Shown: piece after piece, positions 52,028 to 60,537 of the stretch
Layout: every line of letters starts with the position of its first letter
Position numbering within the stretch: position 1 is the first letter of the stretch
Source: Catalimonadaceae bacterium JC749
GTDB taxonomy: Bacteria > Bacteroidota > Bacteroidia > Cytophagales > Cyclobacteriaceae
Assembly: GCA_021730635.1 (NCBI GenBank)
Contig: JAJNNC010000003.1
Coordinates: 62,001-126,000, forward strand
Reading direction: 5' to 3'
DNA length: 64,000 bases
Notes under the pieces: model-generated
Told to the model about the DNA's origin: nothing
Database searches by the model: none
What the model saw: only the letters and a program-made list of their open reading frames with translations
Program-made: the position numbers and the translations under genes

Positions 52028-54460
52028 ATGATGATGTGGAAGCAGATACTATCTACCATACTATTACTGGCACTGAGCCCCTTTTGCCTGAAAGCACAGG
52101 AAAACAATACCGTTTCAGGACAAATATCTGATGCTGCTACTCAGGAGCCGCTGGCCTATTCATCCGTTTCTGTTCTTTCACTTCCTGACAGCACTTTGGT
52201 CACGGGGGTGATTACCGATGCAAAAGGGCTTTTTGCCATCGAAGGATTACAGAAAGGAAAATTTACGCTACATATTTCTTTTGTCGGCTACCAATCACAA
52301 ACAGTAGCTCTTTTGGTAGGAGACCTGAATACTTTTTTCGATGTAGGCAATATTACCCTGCAACCACTTACTTCACAATTAGACGAAGTTGTTGTGGAGG
52401 CACAAAAAGAAATGATCTCCTCCGGACTTGATCAAAAATCCTTTAAGGTAGACGCACTGCTCTCCCAATCGGGTGGCTCGGTGCTGGATGTCATGAAAAC
52501 CATGCCCGGTGTGACCGTTGACCAGGAGGGCAAAGTCATTTTGAGGGGCAGCGACAAAGTGGCTGTGTTAATAGATGGAAAACAGTCCAGCCTCACCGGG
52601 TTTGGCAATCAAAAAGCATTGGATAATATCCCCGCTGCCAATATCGACCGTATTGAGATAATCAATAACCCTTCGGCTAAGTATGATGCTTCGGGTATGG
52701 CGGGGATCATCAATATCATTTATAAAAAGGAGAAAGAATCAGGACTTAGCGGAGATGCGGGGCTATCATTGGGTTTAGGGGCGTTTTCGTCCCCACCCAG
52801 AGCAGACCTTCCCACCTCCCTGGGCAGCTACAAACATAACCCAAAAGCTATTCCCAGCCTGAACCTGAACTATCGAAGGCCAAAACTGAATTACTTTCTG
52901 CAATCACAGGTCATTTTGCAGGAAAATTTACCCAACAACGAATTTACAATTCGCCATTATGCCGATGGCAGCCATACGATTTCTCAGGTGCCTGAAAACC
53001 GCCGGCAGGTACATTATATCCTAAATGGAGGGATTGACTGGATGATAGATGATCAAAACACCTTTACCTTTTCAGCCATTTACGACTTTGAAAGCCACAC
53101 AGACACAGCACAGGTGGTCTACCTGGATCAAAACGCGGAAAGGCGTTACCGCTTTTATGCCTGGAATGAAGAAGAAGTGACGGGCTATATTAATCTGTCT
53201 GCCCAGTACGAACATAAATTCAAGGCTGCCGGACATACCTTGGAGGCCAGTCTTCAGTATACCCGAGGATGGGAAGATGAGACCTATTCTCTGAACGATA
53301 GTTCGGCTGTTCGGCAGGGTAAAGACAAAACAAATATTCTGGCTATTGAACATACCACCACAACAGGGTTGGATTATATCAAACCACTGAGGAGCGGCCG
53401 GTTGGAAGCAGGTACCAAAATCAGGATCAGAAGACTTCCGGTTACCTATACGATCACACCCGGTGAAAATTCTATCATGTATCCTGAATTGGGCGACTGG
53501 TCCAGGTGGGGTGAAGATTTATATGCGGCTTACCTGAATTATGTATGGGAACAACCTCAGTATGACCTGGAAGGAGGGTTAAGGGCAGAACAAACTGATG
53601 TGTTTTACAGACTGGACCCTGCAAACACTTATTACCTAACGAATGATGCCTACGACTACTTCAGGTTGTTTCCTAATATTCGCTTTACCTATAAAATTGA
53701 CGAAAACAATAGGCTCTCTGCCTTTTACAACCGTAGGGTCGACAGAACCGGAGAGCCCGAACTGCGTGTTTTTCCCAAATTTGATGACCCTGAATTGCTC
53801 AAAGTCGGCAACCCTTACCTTCGTCCTCAGTTTACCCAGACCCTTGAGTTGGCTTATAAATATCTCTGGCCGTCGGGTTCAGTATTTCTGGCAGGCTTTC
53901 ATCGCATCATTGAAGATCCTTTTATGCGAATTTTCGCCATTGACAGCAGCAACACCCAGTACAATATCATTAACAGGGTATATCAAAATACTGGCAGGGC
54001 CACCAACACAGGCATAGAACTCATCATTACACAGGATTTGGAAGGGGTAGCCAAACTTTCGGGCAGCTTCAATTGGTATAATAATCATATTGAGGCCTAT
54101 ACCGGCACACTGCTTTTTCCTTATGAACGCCCTTTCCAAATCGGTGAATCTGATGACGCTACCTGGGATTTCAAAATCAATGGCTTATTGAATCTGACTC
54201 ATAACATTCAGGTACAATTAACAGGCATCTATTATGCGCCTAAGAATATACCTCAAGGCAAACAATTGTCACGTTCTTCAGTAGACTTAGGGGTAAAGAA
54301 AGGCTTCATGCAGGGCAAAGGGGAACTTACCTTTTCTATCAGCGATATGTTCTATCAGTTTGGAATCCGACAGGATATCCGGGAGGAAGCCTTTACCGCA
54401 CGTTATGAAAACAACTACGAAACGCAGGTACTGCGGGCCGGATTTAAATACAAATTCTAA
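52028..54460 (+). CDS. TonB-dependent-receptor-like outer membrane beta-barrel protein
   Basis: 810 residues. The signal peptide ends L-K-A-Q. A CarboxypepD_reg-like domain is at about 30-112 (V-S-G-Q-I-S-D-A-A-T-Q-E-P-L-A-Y-S-S-V). A plug-like domain at about 118-235 has V-M-K-T-M-P-G-V-T-V-D-Q-E-G-K and I-D-R-I-E-I-I-N-N-P-S-A-K-Y-D-A-S-G. An OMP_b-brl_3-type barrel follows and ends in a C-terminal F (L-R-A-G-F-K-Y-K-F). It is not SusC-like and has no SusD partner. It stands among molybdenum-cofactor genes, but a link to molybdate is not shown. Confidence 0.9.
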   Translation: MMMWKQILSTILLLALSPFCLKAQENNTVSGQISDAATQEPLAYSSVSVLSLPDSTLVTGVITDAKGLFAIEGLQKGKFTLHISFVGYQSQTVALLVGDLNTFFDVGNITLQPLTSQLDEVVVEAQKEMISSGLDQKSFKVDALLSQSGGSVLDVMKTMPGVTVDQEGKVILRGSDKVAVLIDGKQSSLTGFGNQKALDNIPAANIDRIEIINNPSAKYDASGMAGIINIIYKKEKESGLSGDAGLSLGLGAFSSPPRADLPTSLGSYKHNPKAIPSLNLNYRRPKLNYFLQSQVILQENLPNNEFTIRHYADGSHTISQVPENRRQVHYILNGGIDWMIDDQNTFTFSAIYDFESHTDTAQVVYLDQNAERRYRFYAWNEEEVTGYINLSAQYEHKFKAAGHTLEASLQYTRGWEDETYSLNDSSAVRQGKDKTNILAIEHTTTTGLDYIKPLRSGRLEAGTKIRIRRLPVTYTITPGENSIMYPELGDWSRWGEDLYAAYLNYVWEQPQYDLEGGLRAEQTDVFYRLDPANTYYLTNDAYDYFRLFPNIRFTYKIDENNRLSAFYNRRVDRTGEPELRVFPKFDDPELLKVGNPYLRPQFTQTLELAYKYLWPSGSVFLAGFHRIIEDPFMRIFAIDSSNTQYNIINRVYQNTGRATNTGIELIITQDLEGVAKLSGSFNWYNNHIEAYTGTLLFPYERPFQIGESDDATWDFKINGLLNLTHNIQVQLTGIYYAPKNIPQGKQLSRSSVDLGVKKGFMQGKGELTFSISDMFYQFGIRQDIREEAFTARYENNYETQVLRAGFKYKF

Positions 54461-54638
54461 AAACAGGATCAAAAAGGGGGGTGCTAGGGTAACCTTTTCT
54501 CAAAGCGAGCGGCTGGCATAAGACGAAAAAGCCCGTAAAAGAATCTTTTCTTCTTCTACAGGCTGTATCCTTTCAAAAAGCAGCGCCTCCACATCACTCT
54601 CCCAACATATCCAACATGCTACCCTTCAGTCATTCTTC

Positions 54639-55055
54639 TCAGACTTCCATCAAACTGGCATCTGAATCATAAACCTGTACCTTTTTCCAGAGGTTTTCGC
54701 AGTTTTCCACAAACTTTTTATGGGTAGGATCCACCTGATAAGCATTCTGATCTTCCAGATTGTCAAACACCAGCATCAAATGATAAGAATAGGTATTATC
54801 GATAACCGGACGATCCGTAGGTGCTGGCTTTCCCAGATGATAATCTTTCACCAGCTTGATTTTAGACAAGGAATTGATACCGGCTTCCAGCTGCGCAGCT
54901 TCTTCGGCATTATCGGGGTTGTTTAGCCAGAAATAAACATTGTGAATAAAACGGTTTTTCTTGCTGGCTTTGACTGCAAAAGCTGTGCTTGCCAAACCGA
55001 CCCCGGCTAGCAGTGCCGTAAAAAATTTAAAAAAATTTCGCCTTCTGTTACGCAT
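54639..55055 (-). CDS. Dabb-domain protein with Tat-like signal
   Basis: 138 residues. The N-terminus R-R-R-N-F-F-K-F-F-T-A-L-L-A-G fits a twin-arginine signal peptide ending near A-F-A. The mature part is one stress-responsive A/B barrel (Dabb) domain: I-H-N-V-Y-F-W-L-N, then L-M-L-V-F-D-N-L-E-D-Q-N-A-Y, then H-K-K-F-V-E. Dabb proteins form small dimeric barrels; in Bacteroidota the exported type has no known function. Transcribed alone. Confidence 0.8.
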   Translation of the reverse strand: MRNRRRNFFKFFTALLAGVGLASTAFAVKASKKNRFIHNVYFWLNNPDNAEEAAQLEAGINSLSKIKLVKDYHLGKPAPTDRPVIDNTYSYHLMLVFDNLEDQNAYQVDPTHKKFVENCENLWKKVQVYDSDASLMEV

Positions 55056-55165
55056 AATGTATGTAGGTTTAAATATAGTGCGACAAAAATATAAACTTTT
55101 GAAATTTATTGTTGTGAAAACTTGCTTAACTGTCTGTCAACCTCAGTACAGTCTTCATTTCCATA

Positions 55166-56368
55166 TTAAAAAGGAATGAAGGGGTAGGCATCCCCTTTTC
55201 GAAAGGTGTTTTTTTCAGGCGGCAGCTCCAGAAATCCATTACACCGCAGCAAATTAGCAAAATCGCCTGACCCATGTCCAAGATAGGGGTGGGCTCTGAA
55301 AACACCCTTAGCATCCGTATGAGCCTCAACCTGTAGAAAATAAGTGAGCGCCGGCTCAAAAGAAACGTCTTCAGTCAATACGGCATAGACCGGACGATCG
55401 TCTTTTTTACCCATACTGGCATCAAGCCAGGGCTTCACATACCGGTGAAAGCACATGAAGGTGGATACCGGATTACCGGGCAGCGCAAAAACCACCTTAC
55501 CTTCTTCGTTGACACCAAACCAGAAAGGTTTTCCCGGACGTTGTTTTACCTGGTGAAAAAGTTTTTGCACGCCTAGCTCCTCCAGCGTCTCCGGTACATA
55601 ATCTTTTTTCCCTTTGGATACTCCACCACTCAGGATCAGCACATCATGTTGTGACAACGCTTTTTGCAAACCCTTCCGGATAGCATCCCGGGTGTCTTCA
55701 AAATGATACTGAACCGCCGGAAACCCCATACCCGATAGCGCTGCCTGAAGGGCATACCCATTGGATCTGCGGATCTGATAGGGTTGGGGAAGCTGGCCTA
55801 CCTCTACCAGTTCGTCACCGGTAGAAATGATGCCAAAACCAGGCAGGCGGCTCACCTGCAGTTGCGTCTTCCCGATAGAAGCGGCTACCGCAATAGCAGC
55901 CGGGTTGAGCACCACACCGGGTTCCAGCAGCAGATCTCCTACCCGCTGGTCTAAGCCCTGCGTATGGATGTTCTGACCCTGTTTTTCGGGCATCACCAGT
56001 AGGCGTGCCCGCTTTTGGCCGTCCTCTTCCCAAATTTCCACGTCTTCATAACGGCTCACCGTATCTGTATTATTAGGCAGCATAGCGCCTGTCATCACCT
56101 CCAGACAATGGCTGGTGTCTTGCAACGTTTTTTGAGGTTCACCGGCCAGTTGCAGGTCTTCTACCACCAGCGTACCGCCCTCCTGAAGGTTGGCAAAAGC
56201 ATAGGCAATCCCGTCCATCGTCACCCGGTCAAAGGGAGGAAAATCCCGATCGGCCAGCAGGGGTTCCTGTAAAATATGACTTGTCGCTTCTTCTAAAGAA
56301 ATATCTACCGTTTTGAGCGGTAGCCGTTGTTCCATCACAATCCGGGAAGCATCGTCAGTGCTAATCAT
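55166..56368 (-). CDS. moeA: Molybdopterin molybdenumtransferase (MoeA)
   Basis: 400 residues with the MoeA domains: N-terminal part with D-F-P-P-F-D-R-V-T-M-D-G-I-A, MoCF-binding domain with I-S-T-G-D-E-L-V-E-V-G and I-L-S-G-G-V-S-K-G-K-K-D-Y-V-P, then G-N-P-V-S-T-F-M-C-F and a C-terminal beta-barrel. It inserts molybdate into adenylated molybdopterin. It is divergent from moaC across 28 bases. Confidence 0.92.
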   Translation of the reverse strand: MISTDDASRIVMEQRLPLKTVDISLEEATSHILQEPLLADRDFPPFDRVTMDGIAYAFANLQEGGTLVVEDLQLAGEPQKTLQDTSHCLEVMTGAMLPNNTDTVSRYEDVEIWEEDGQKRARLLVMPEKQGQNIHTQGLDQRVGDLLLEPGVVLNPAAIAVAASIGKTQLQVSRLPGFGIISTGDELVEVGQLPQPYQIRRSNGYALQAALSGMGFPAVQYHFEDTRDAIRKGLQKALSQHDVLILSGGVSKGKKDYVPETLEELGVQKLFHQVKQRPGKPFWFGVNEEGKVVFALPGNPVSTFMCFHRYVKPWLDASMGKKDDRPVYAVLTEDVSFEPALTYFLQVEAHTDAKGVFRAHPYLGHGSGDFANLLRCNGFLELPPEKNTFRKGDAYPFIPF

Positions 56369-56384
56369 TATAGGTAATATTTTG

Positions 56385-56392
56385 TAGTTTTG
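56385..56392 (+). promoter_or_regulatory. Possible -7 box of moaC
   Basis: TAGTTTTG matches TAnnTTTG and lies five bases before the moaC ATG. If used, the transcript would start at or near the start codon, so it would be leaderless. The whole divergent gap is 28 bases, so promoters must overlap the genes. Confidence 0.3.
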
Positions 56393-56396
56393 TAAA

Positions 56397-56912
56397 ATGA
56401 AAGCGGAAGATACGAAAAATACGCAGCTTACTCATATAGATGCAGCAGGGAATCCTGCGATGGTCGATGTAGGCGATAAAAAAGTTACCCGACGGATGGC
56501 TACGGCAAGAAGCATCGTAGTGCTGCCTGAAGTCATCCTCCAACAGCTCCAGAAGACCGGAGATACTTCTAAAGAATGGTTCACCAAAAAAGGACCTGTG
56601 TTTCAAACAGCCATCATTGCCGGTACCATGGCTGTGAAAAAAACCAGTGAATTGATTCCGTTCTGCCATCCCTTACCCCTGGAAAACTGCAAAATTGAAA
56701 TCCACCTGAACGAAAACCAGGAGGTGGTTATTGATTGTACCGTGACAGTAACGGCTAAAACCGGCGTAGAAATGGAGGCACTGACCGGGGCAACGGTGGC
56801 TGCCCTGACGGTCTATGATATGGGCAAGGCCCTTTCTCACGATATTATCATCAAACATACCCAGCTGATAGAGAAAAGCGGCGGTAAACGCGATTTTAAA
56901 AGAGAAAACTAA
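56397..56912 (+). CDS. moaC: Cyclic pyranopterin monophosphate synthase (MoaC)
   Basis: 171 residues, full length for the family. Motifs are L-T-H-I-D-A-A-G-N-P-A-M-V-D-V near the start, K-K-T-S-E-L-I-P-F-C-H-P-L-P-L (active site) and G-V-E-M-E-A-L-T-G-A-T-V-A-A-L-T-V-Y-D-M. It makes cyclic pyranopterin monophosphate from the MoaA product in molybdenum cofactor synthesis. It starts 28 bases from moeA on the opposite strand, and the split acetyltransferase gene follows. Confidence 0.94.
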   Translation: MKAEDTKNTQLTHIDAAGNPAMVDVGDKKVTRRMATARSIVVLPEVILQQLQKTGDTSKEWFTKKGPVFQTAIIAGTMAVKKTSELIPFCHPLPLENCKIEIHLNENQEVVIDCTVTVTAKTGVEMEALTGATVAALTVYDMGKALSHDIIIKHTQLIEKSGGKRDFKREN

Positions 56913-56957
56913 GCGCAAAGCCAGCAGTTATAAGGCTTGAACGATTGATATAAAAGC

Positions 56958-57449
56958 ATGATCCTGGAGAATCATTGGCTGATACTACGCCCCACAGAAG
57001 AAAAAGACCTTGAATTTGTTCTGGAAGCTGAAAACCATCAGGAGAACCGACCCTTCATCCTTCCCTACACAAGGGAAAGGCACCGGAAAGTCATCACCAG
57101 CCAGGAAGAAGAACACCTGCTTATTGTAGAAAAAAATACAGGCAGCAAATTAGGATTCATTGTATAAGCCCATGACCCTCACAATAAATCCCTGGAGTTC
57201 CGGCGTATCGTAGTCAATAAAAAAGGAAAAGGTATTGGCCGGCAATGCCTGCAATTAATCAAACAGTACTGCTTCCAACAGTTGCAGTATCAACGACTCT
57301 GGTTGGATGTTTTTGATTTTAACTCCAAAGCCATTCATCTCTATAAATCGGAGGGGTTTGTAGAAGAGGGAAAAATGGTGGAAAGCCTTTACCGAAATGG
57401 CCATTTCCATAATCTGGTTATCCTTTCTATGCTCCAATCGGAATATTAG
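56958..57449 (+). pseudogene. GNAT acetyltransferase interrupted by one in-frame TAA
   Basis: The ATG at 56958 opens a frame that stops at TAA 57165-57167 after 69 residues (ending K-L-G-F-I-V). The same frame continues without further stops for 93 codons to TAG 57447-57449. The continuation contains F-R-R-I-V-V-N-K-K-G-K-G-I-G-R-Q (the acetyl-CoA loop Q/R-x-x-G-x-G) and N-S-K-A-I-H-L-Y-K-S-E-G-F-V-E-E-G, the standard end of a GNAT domain. Read through, the total of 163 codons is normal for the family. Base 57165 as C, A or G would restore a sense codon, so this is a young nonsense mutation, a sequence error, or recoding. Confidence 0.85.
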
Positions 57450-57542
57450 TCTTTTCTTTACCCACAGGGCAGTGAATCCCCTTGAATTATTAGAGTAAAT
57501 TATGTTTATTTTTTTATAAAATTTCATAAACAATAAAAATAT

Positions 57543-57598
57543 TTAAACAGTGTTTGAGACTTTCTGTTTAATGTTTATAGAATAATTTTAAACAGAAA
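57543..57598 (+). promoter_or_regulatory. Inverted repeats in the leader of the fasciclin gene
   Basis: TTTCTGTTTA (57561-57570) and TAAACAGAAA (57589-57598) are perfect complements 18 bases apart. AAACAGTGTTT (57545-57555) is another small palindrome with the same AAACA core. All lie in the AT-rich region just before the ATG at 57616, so they may form an operator or an mRNA hairpin. Confidence 0.5.
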
Positions 57599-57615
57599 AA
57601 TAAATTTTTAACACT

Positions 57616-58212
57616 ATGAAAATGAGATTTTTGAGTATGATAACAGCTGGTTTGCTGGTGTCCGGTATGGCATTCGCCCAGGAAACTACCGCTCCGGCTC
57701 CTGATCAAACCCAGGATGTGCAGTCAGAGCAGAATATGAATGAAGAAAGTACCGATCAGGCAGATGCTACGGCACAAAGTGATATTGTAACACTGGCTAT
57801 GGAAACACAAGACCTTTCTACCTTAGTGGAGGCTGTTAAAGCAGCTGGTTTAGTAGAAACTTTACAAGGGGAAGGCCCATTTACGGTATTTGCGCCTACC
57901 AATGCTGCTTTTGAAGCTTTACCGGAAGGTACTTTAGAGGAACTGTTGAAACCTGAAAACAAAGAGAAACTTGCTAAGGTACTTACTTTTCATGTGCTAC
58001 CCGTAGAAGTTACCTCCGGGCAGTTGCAGGATGGTATGTCATCTGCCAGTGTAGAAGGTAGTGACCTGAAATTTATGAAGCAAGGTCAAGGTTTTGCAGT
58101 AGAAGGTGCAGCGATCTCTAAAGCAGATGTTGAGGCTTCAAATGGTGTAGTGCATATCATTGACCAGGTCATTTTACCACCCGATATGAAAGACACAGCC
58201 ACCAATAAATAA
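57616..58212 (+). CDS. Secreted fasciclin (FAS1) domain protein
   Basis: 198 residues. Signal peptide ending G-M-A-F-A-Q. A low-complexity Gln/Asp/Ala linker (about 23-55) precedes a single FAS1 domain (about 57-192): L-S-T-L-V-E-A-V-K-A-A-G, then G-P-F-T-V-F-A-P-T-N-A-A-F-E-A-L-P, and V-V-H-I-I-D-Q-V-I-L-P-P at the end. FAS1 proteins mediate surface adhesion. A strong terminator follows, and an AT-rich repeat region precedes it. Confidence 0.92.
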   Translation: MKMRFLSMITAGLLVSGMAFAQETTAPAPDQTQDVQSEQNMNEESTDQADATAQSDIVTLAMETQDLSTLVEAVKAAGLVETLQGEGPFTVFAPTNAAFEALPEGTLEELLKPENKEKLAKVLTFHVLPVEVTSGQLQDGMSSASVEGSDLKFMKQGQGFAVEGAAISKADVEASNGVVHIIDQVILPPDMKDTATNK

Positions 58213-58233
58213 ACCTACAATAGCATCACAGAT

Positions 58234-58268
58234 AAAAAAACTGTCTTGCCTTGCAGGGCAGTTTTTTT
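58234..58268 (+). terminator. Rho-independent terminator of the fasciclin gene
   Basis: An A run then CTGTCTTGC (58241-58249), three-base loop, GCAGGGCAG (58253-58261) with two G-U pairs, then a T run. It lies 25 bases after the stop. Confidence 0.88.
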
Positions 58269-58429
58269 AGAAGCTGTTTACCTTTGATTTTCAGCATTTG
58301 TTATAGGTTATTTTCTTGTCAATTGAGGCAACAAAACCGGAATTTAGCAGTGCTCAATGAGGATTTGCTAACGAAGAGTGACGCGAAAAAAGCCACATCA
58401 AAACTAAAGGGTTAAGTATAAACAGCTTC

Positions 58430-59323
58430 TTATAATAAATACCGTTGTGTCAGTCCCTGAAAAGCATCTATTCTTCTGTCGCGAAAGAAGGGCCAGATCC
58501 GGCGGACATCCTCTGATCTTCTCAGATTCACTTCTACCACCTTATTTTCTTCCTGATCAGCAGAAGCCTCTATGATAATCTCACCCTGCGGACCGGCTAC
58601 GAAACTATGTCCCCAGAATTGTATGCCATTGGTGTGCCCGGAAGGGTCTGCTTCATGTCCGGTGCGGTTAACGGAAATAACAGGTAAACCGTTGGCAACG
58701 GCATGGCCCCGCTGAGAAATCATCCAGGCCTGAAGTTGTCTCTGTTTTTCCTCTTCCGGGTCGGTAGATTCCCAGCCAATGGCTGTCGGGTAGATCAGCA
58801 GATCGGCACCGGCCATCGCCATCAGCCGGGCTGCTTCCGGATACCACTGATCCCAGCAAACCAATACCCCTAGCTTACCTACCGAAGTAGCAATCGGCTG
58901 AAACCCCAGATCACCGGGCGTAAAATAAAACTTCTCATAATAGGCCGGATCATCCGGGATATGCATTTTCCGATACAGGCCGGCAATATCTCCCGTTTTT
59001 TCTAATACGACCGCCGTATTATGGTAAATGCCCGGCGCCCGTTTTTCAAACAAAGAAGTCACCAGTACAATGCCTAGTTCCCGGGCCAGTTTTCCAAATG
59101 TTTGCGTGGAAGGGCCGGGAATGGGTTCGGCCAGTTCAAACAAGTCTGTATCTTCCGTCTGACAGAAATAGAGGCTGTTGTGTAATTCCTGTAAGACGAC
59201 CAGCTTAGCCCCCTGGTCGGCACAGTCACGGATGTTACTGATAAGTTGGTCAATGTTCTGGTCTACATCTGCTCCGTTGGCCTGCTGCACAAGTCCTACT
59301 TTGATCAGGTTCTGCTGGTTCAT
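58430..59323 (-). CDS. aguB: N-carbamoylputrescine amidase (AguB), nitrilase family
   Basis: 297 residues of the carbon-nitrogen hydrolase fold. Catalytic triad: Glu in V-V-L-Q-E-L-H-N, Lys in Y-R-K-M-H-I-P-D, Cys in V-L-V-C-W-D-Q-W-Y-P-E-A. It hydrolyses N-carbamoylputrescine to putrescine. It follows aguA by 39 bases, so the two are co-transcribed and complete the agmatine to putrescine route. Confidence 0.92.
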   Translation of the reverse strand: MNQQNLIKVGLVQQANGADVDQNIDQLISNIRDCADQGAKLVVLQELHNSLYFCQTEDTDLFELAEPIPGPSTQTFGKLARELGIVLVTSLFEKRAPGIYHNTAVVLEKTGDIAGLYRKMHIPDDPAYYEKFYFTPGDLGFQPIATSVGKLGVLVCWDQWYPEAARLMAMAGADLLIYPTAIGWESTDPEEEKQRQLQAWMISQRGHAVANGLPVISVNRTGHEADPSGHTNGIQFWGHSFVAGPQGEIIIEASADQEENKVVEVNLRRSEDVRRIWPFFRDRRIDAFQGLTQRYLL

Positions 59324-59362
59324 CTTTGTTGGTTAAGATTAATGTTGAGTATGTCGTTCATG

Positions 59363-60391
59363 TTACAAAACACCTTCCGGATATTGCATGGTAATGCAAT
59401 GCAAAGAACCATGTTGTTGAATTAATGGTTCACAAGGAATACCAATAATTTCTTTGTCAGGAAAAGCCGTTTGCAACACCTCCTGAGCCTGCCGATCTTT
59501 GGAAGATCCGTAGAAAGGAAGCAGCACCACCTCGTTCATAATAAGAAAGTTGGCATAAGTAGCAGGCAGGCGATGGCCTTCTTCATCCAGGGCTTTGTCA
59601 GCCATAGGCAGCGGGAGCAAGCGATAAGGTTTTCCTGCCAGGGTCGTCAACTGCCTGAGTTCTTCTTCCATGGCTGACAGCGCCTCAAAATGAAGATCGG
59701 AAGTATCCGTACACTGCACATAGGCAATGGTGCGCTCATCACAGAAACGAGCCAGTGTGTCTATGTGACTATCCGTGTCATCCCCTTCCAGAAAGCCATG
59801 ACTAAGCCATAAGACTCTCTTTAAATGAAAGACAGACATAAGTATCTCCTCTATGGCTTGTTGGCTCAAATATTCATTCCGGTTTTTCGACAGCAAACAG
59901 GCTTTTGTCGTGAGCAAAGTGCCCTGGCCGTCAGACTCTATCCCACCCCCTTCCAACACCAGGTGCTTCATGGATCGATAGGCTACCTCCGGCCGGAAGG
60001 CTTGCTGTCCATAGAGTTGCTTGGTGATTTGGTTGTCGTGGTTTGCGGCAAATTTCAATCCCCACCCATTGAAAGTAAAATCCAGCAATACCGGCTTACC
60101 TTCTTCTATCAACGTAATAGCACCATGGTCACGGGCCCAGGTATCGTTGGTGGATAAGGCATAAAAAGAAATATTAGCCAGGTTGGCCTGCTGAAGTTGG
60201 GATCTGACCTGATCCACATCCTGACAAACAATGAGTAGCTTTTGCCGCTCGGCAATGGCCTGTGCTACTGCCACATAACAGGGGATCACCTGATCAAAAG
60301 TAGTATACCAATCTGTGGCTTCATGAGGCCAGGTGAGTTGCACCCCGCTTTGCGGATGCCATTCCGCCGGTAAAAAAGTGTTTTCATTCAT
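59363..60391 (-). CDS. aguA: Agmatine deiminase (AguA)
   Basis: 342 residues of the peptidyl-arginine-deiminase-like fold. Motifs are P-A-E-W-H-P-Q-S-G-V-Q-L-T-W-P-H near the N-terminus, W-A-R-D-H-G-A-I, E-G-G-G-I-E-S-D-G, L-E-G-D-D-T-D-S-H-I-D and the catalytic Cys in H-C-I-T-M-Q-Y-P at the end. It converts agmatine to N-carbamoylputrescine. It heads the two-gene unit with aguB. Confidence 0.93.
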   Translation of the reverse strand: MNENTFLPAEWHPQSGVQLTWPHEATDWYTTFDQVIPCYVAVAQAIAERQKLLIVCQDVDQVRSQLQQANLANISFYALSTNDTWARDHGAITLIEEGKPVLLDFTFNGWGLKFAANHDNQITKQLYGQQAFRPEVAYRSMKHLVLEGGGIESDGQGTLLTTKACLLSKNRNEYLSQQAIEEILMSVFHLKRVLWLSHGFLEGDDTDSHIDTLARFCDERTIAYVQCTDTSDLHFEALSAMEEELRQLTTLAGKPYRLLPLPMADKALDEEGHRLPATYANFLIMNEVVLLPFYGSSKDRQAQEVLQTAFPDKEIIGIPCEPLIQQHGSLHCITMQYPEGVL

Positions 60392-60537
60392 GCGGCAAAG
60401 ATAGGCAGAAAGTTGACGAATGCAGATTTTGTGAAAATGGATTTTTATGCAACCTGCCAGCCACCTACTATAGGAAAGCTGCCTTGCTACCCTGAAAGAA
60501 AGTTGGCAAATAAGCCCTTGGTTTGTCTTATGGAAAC

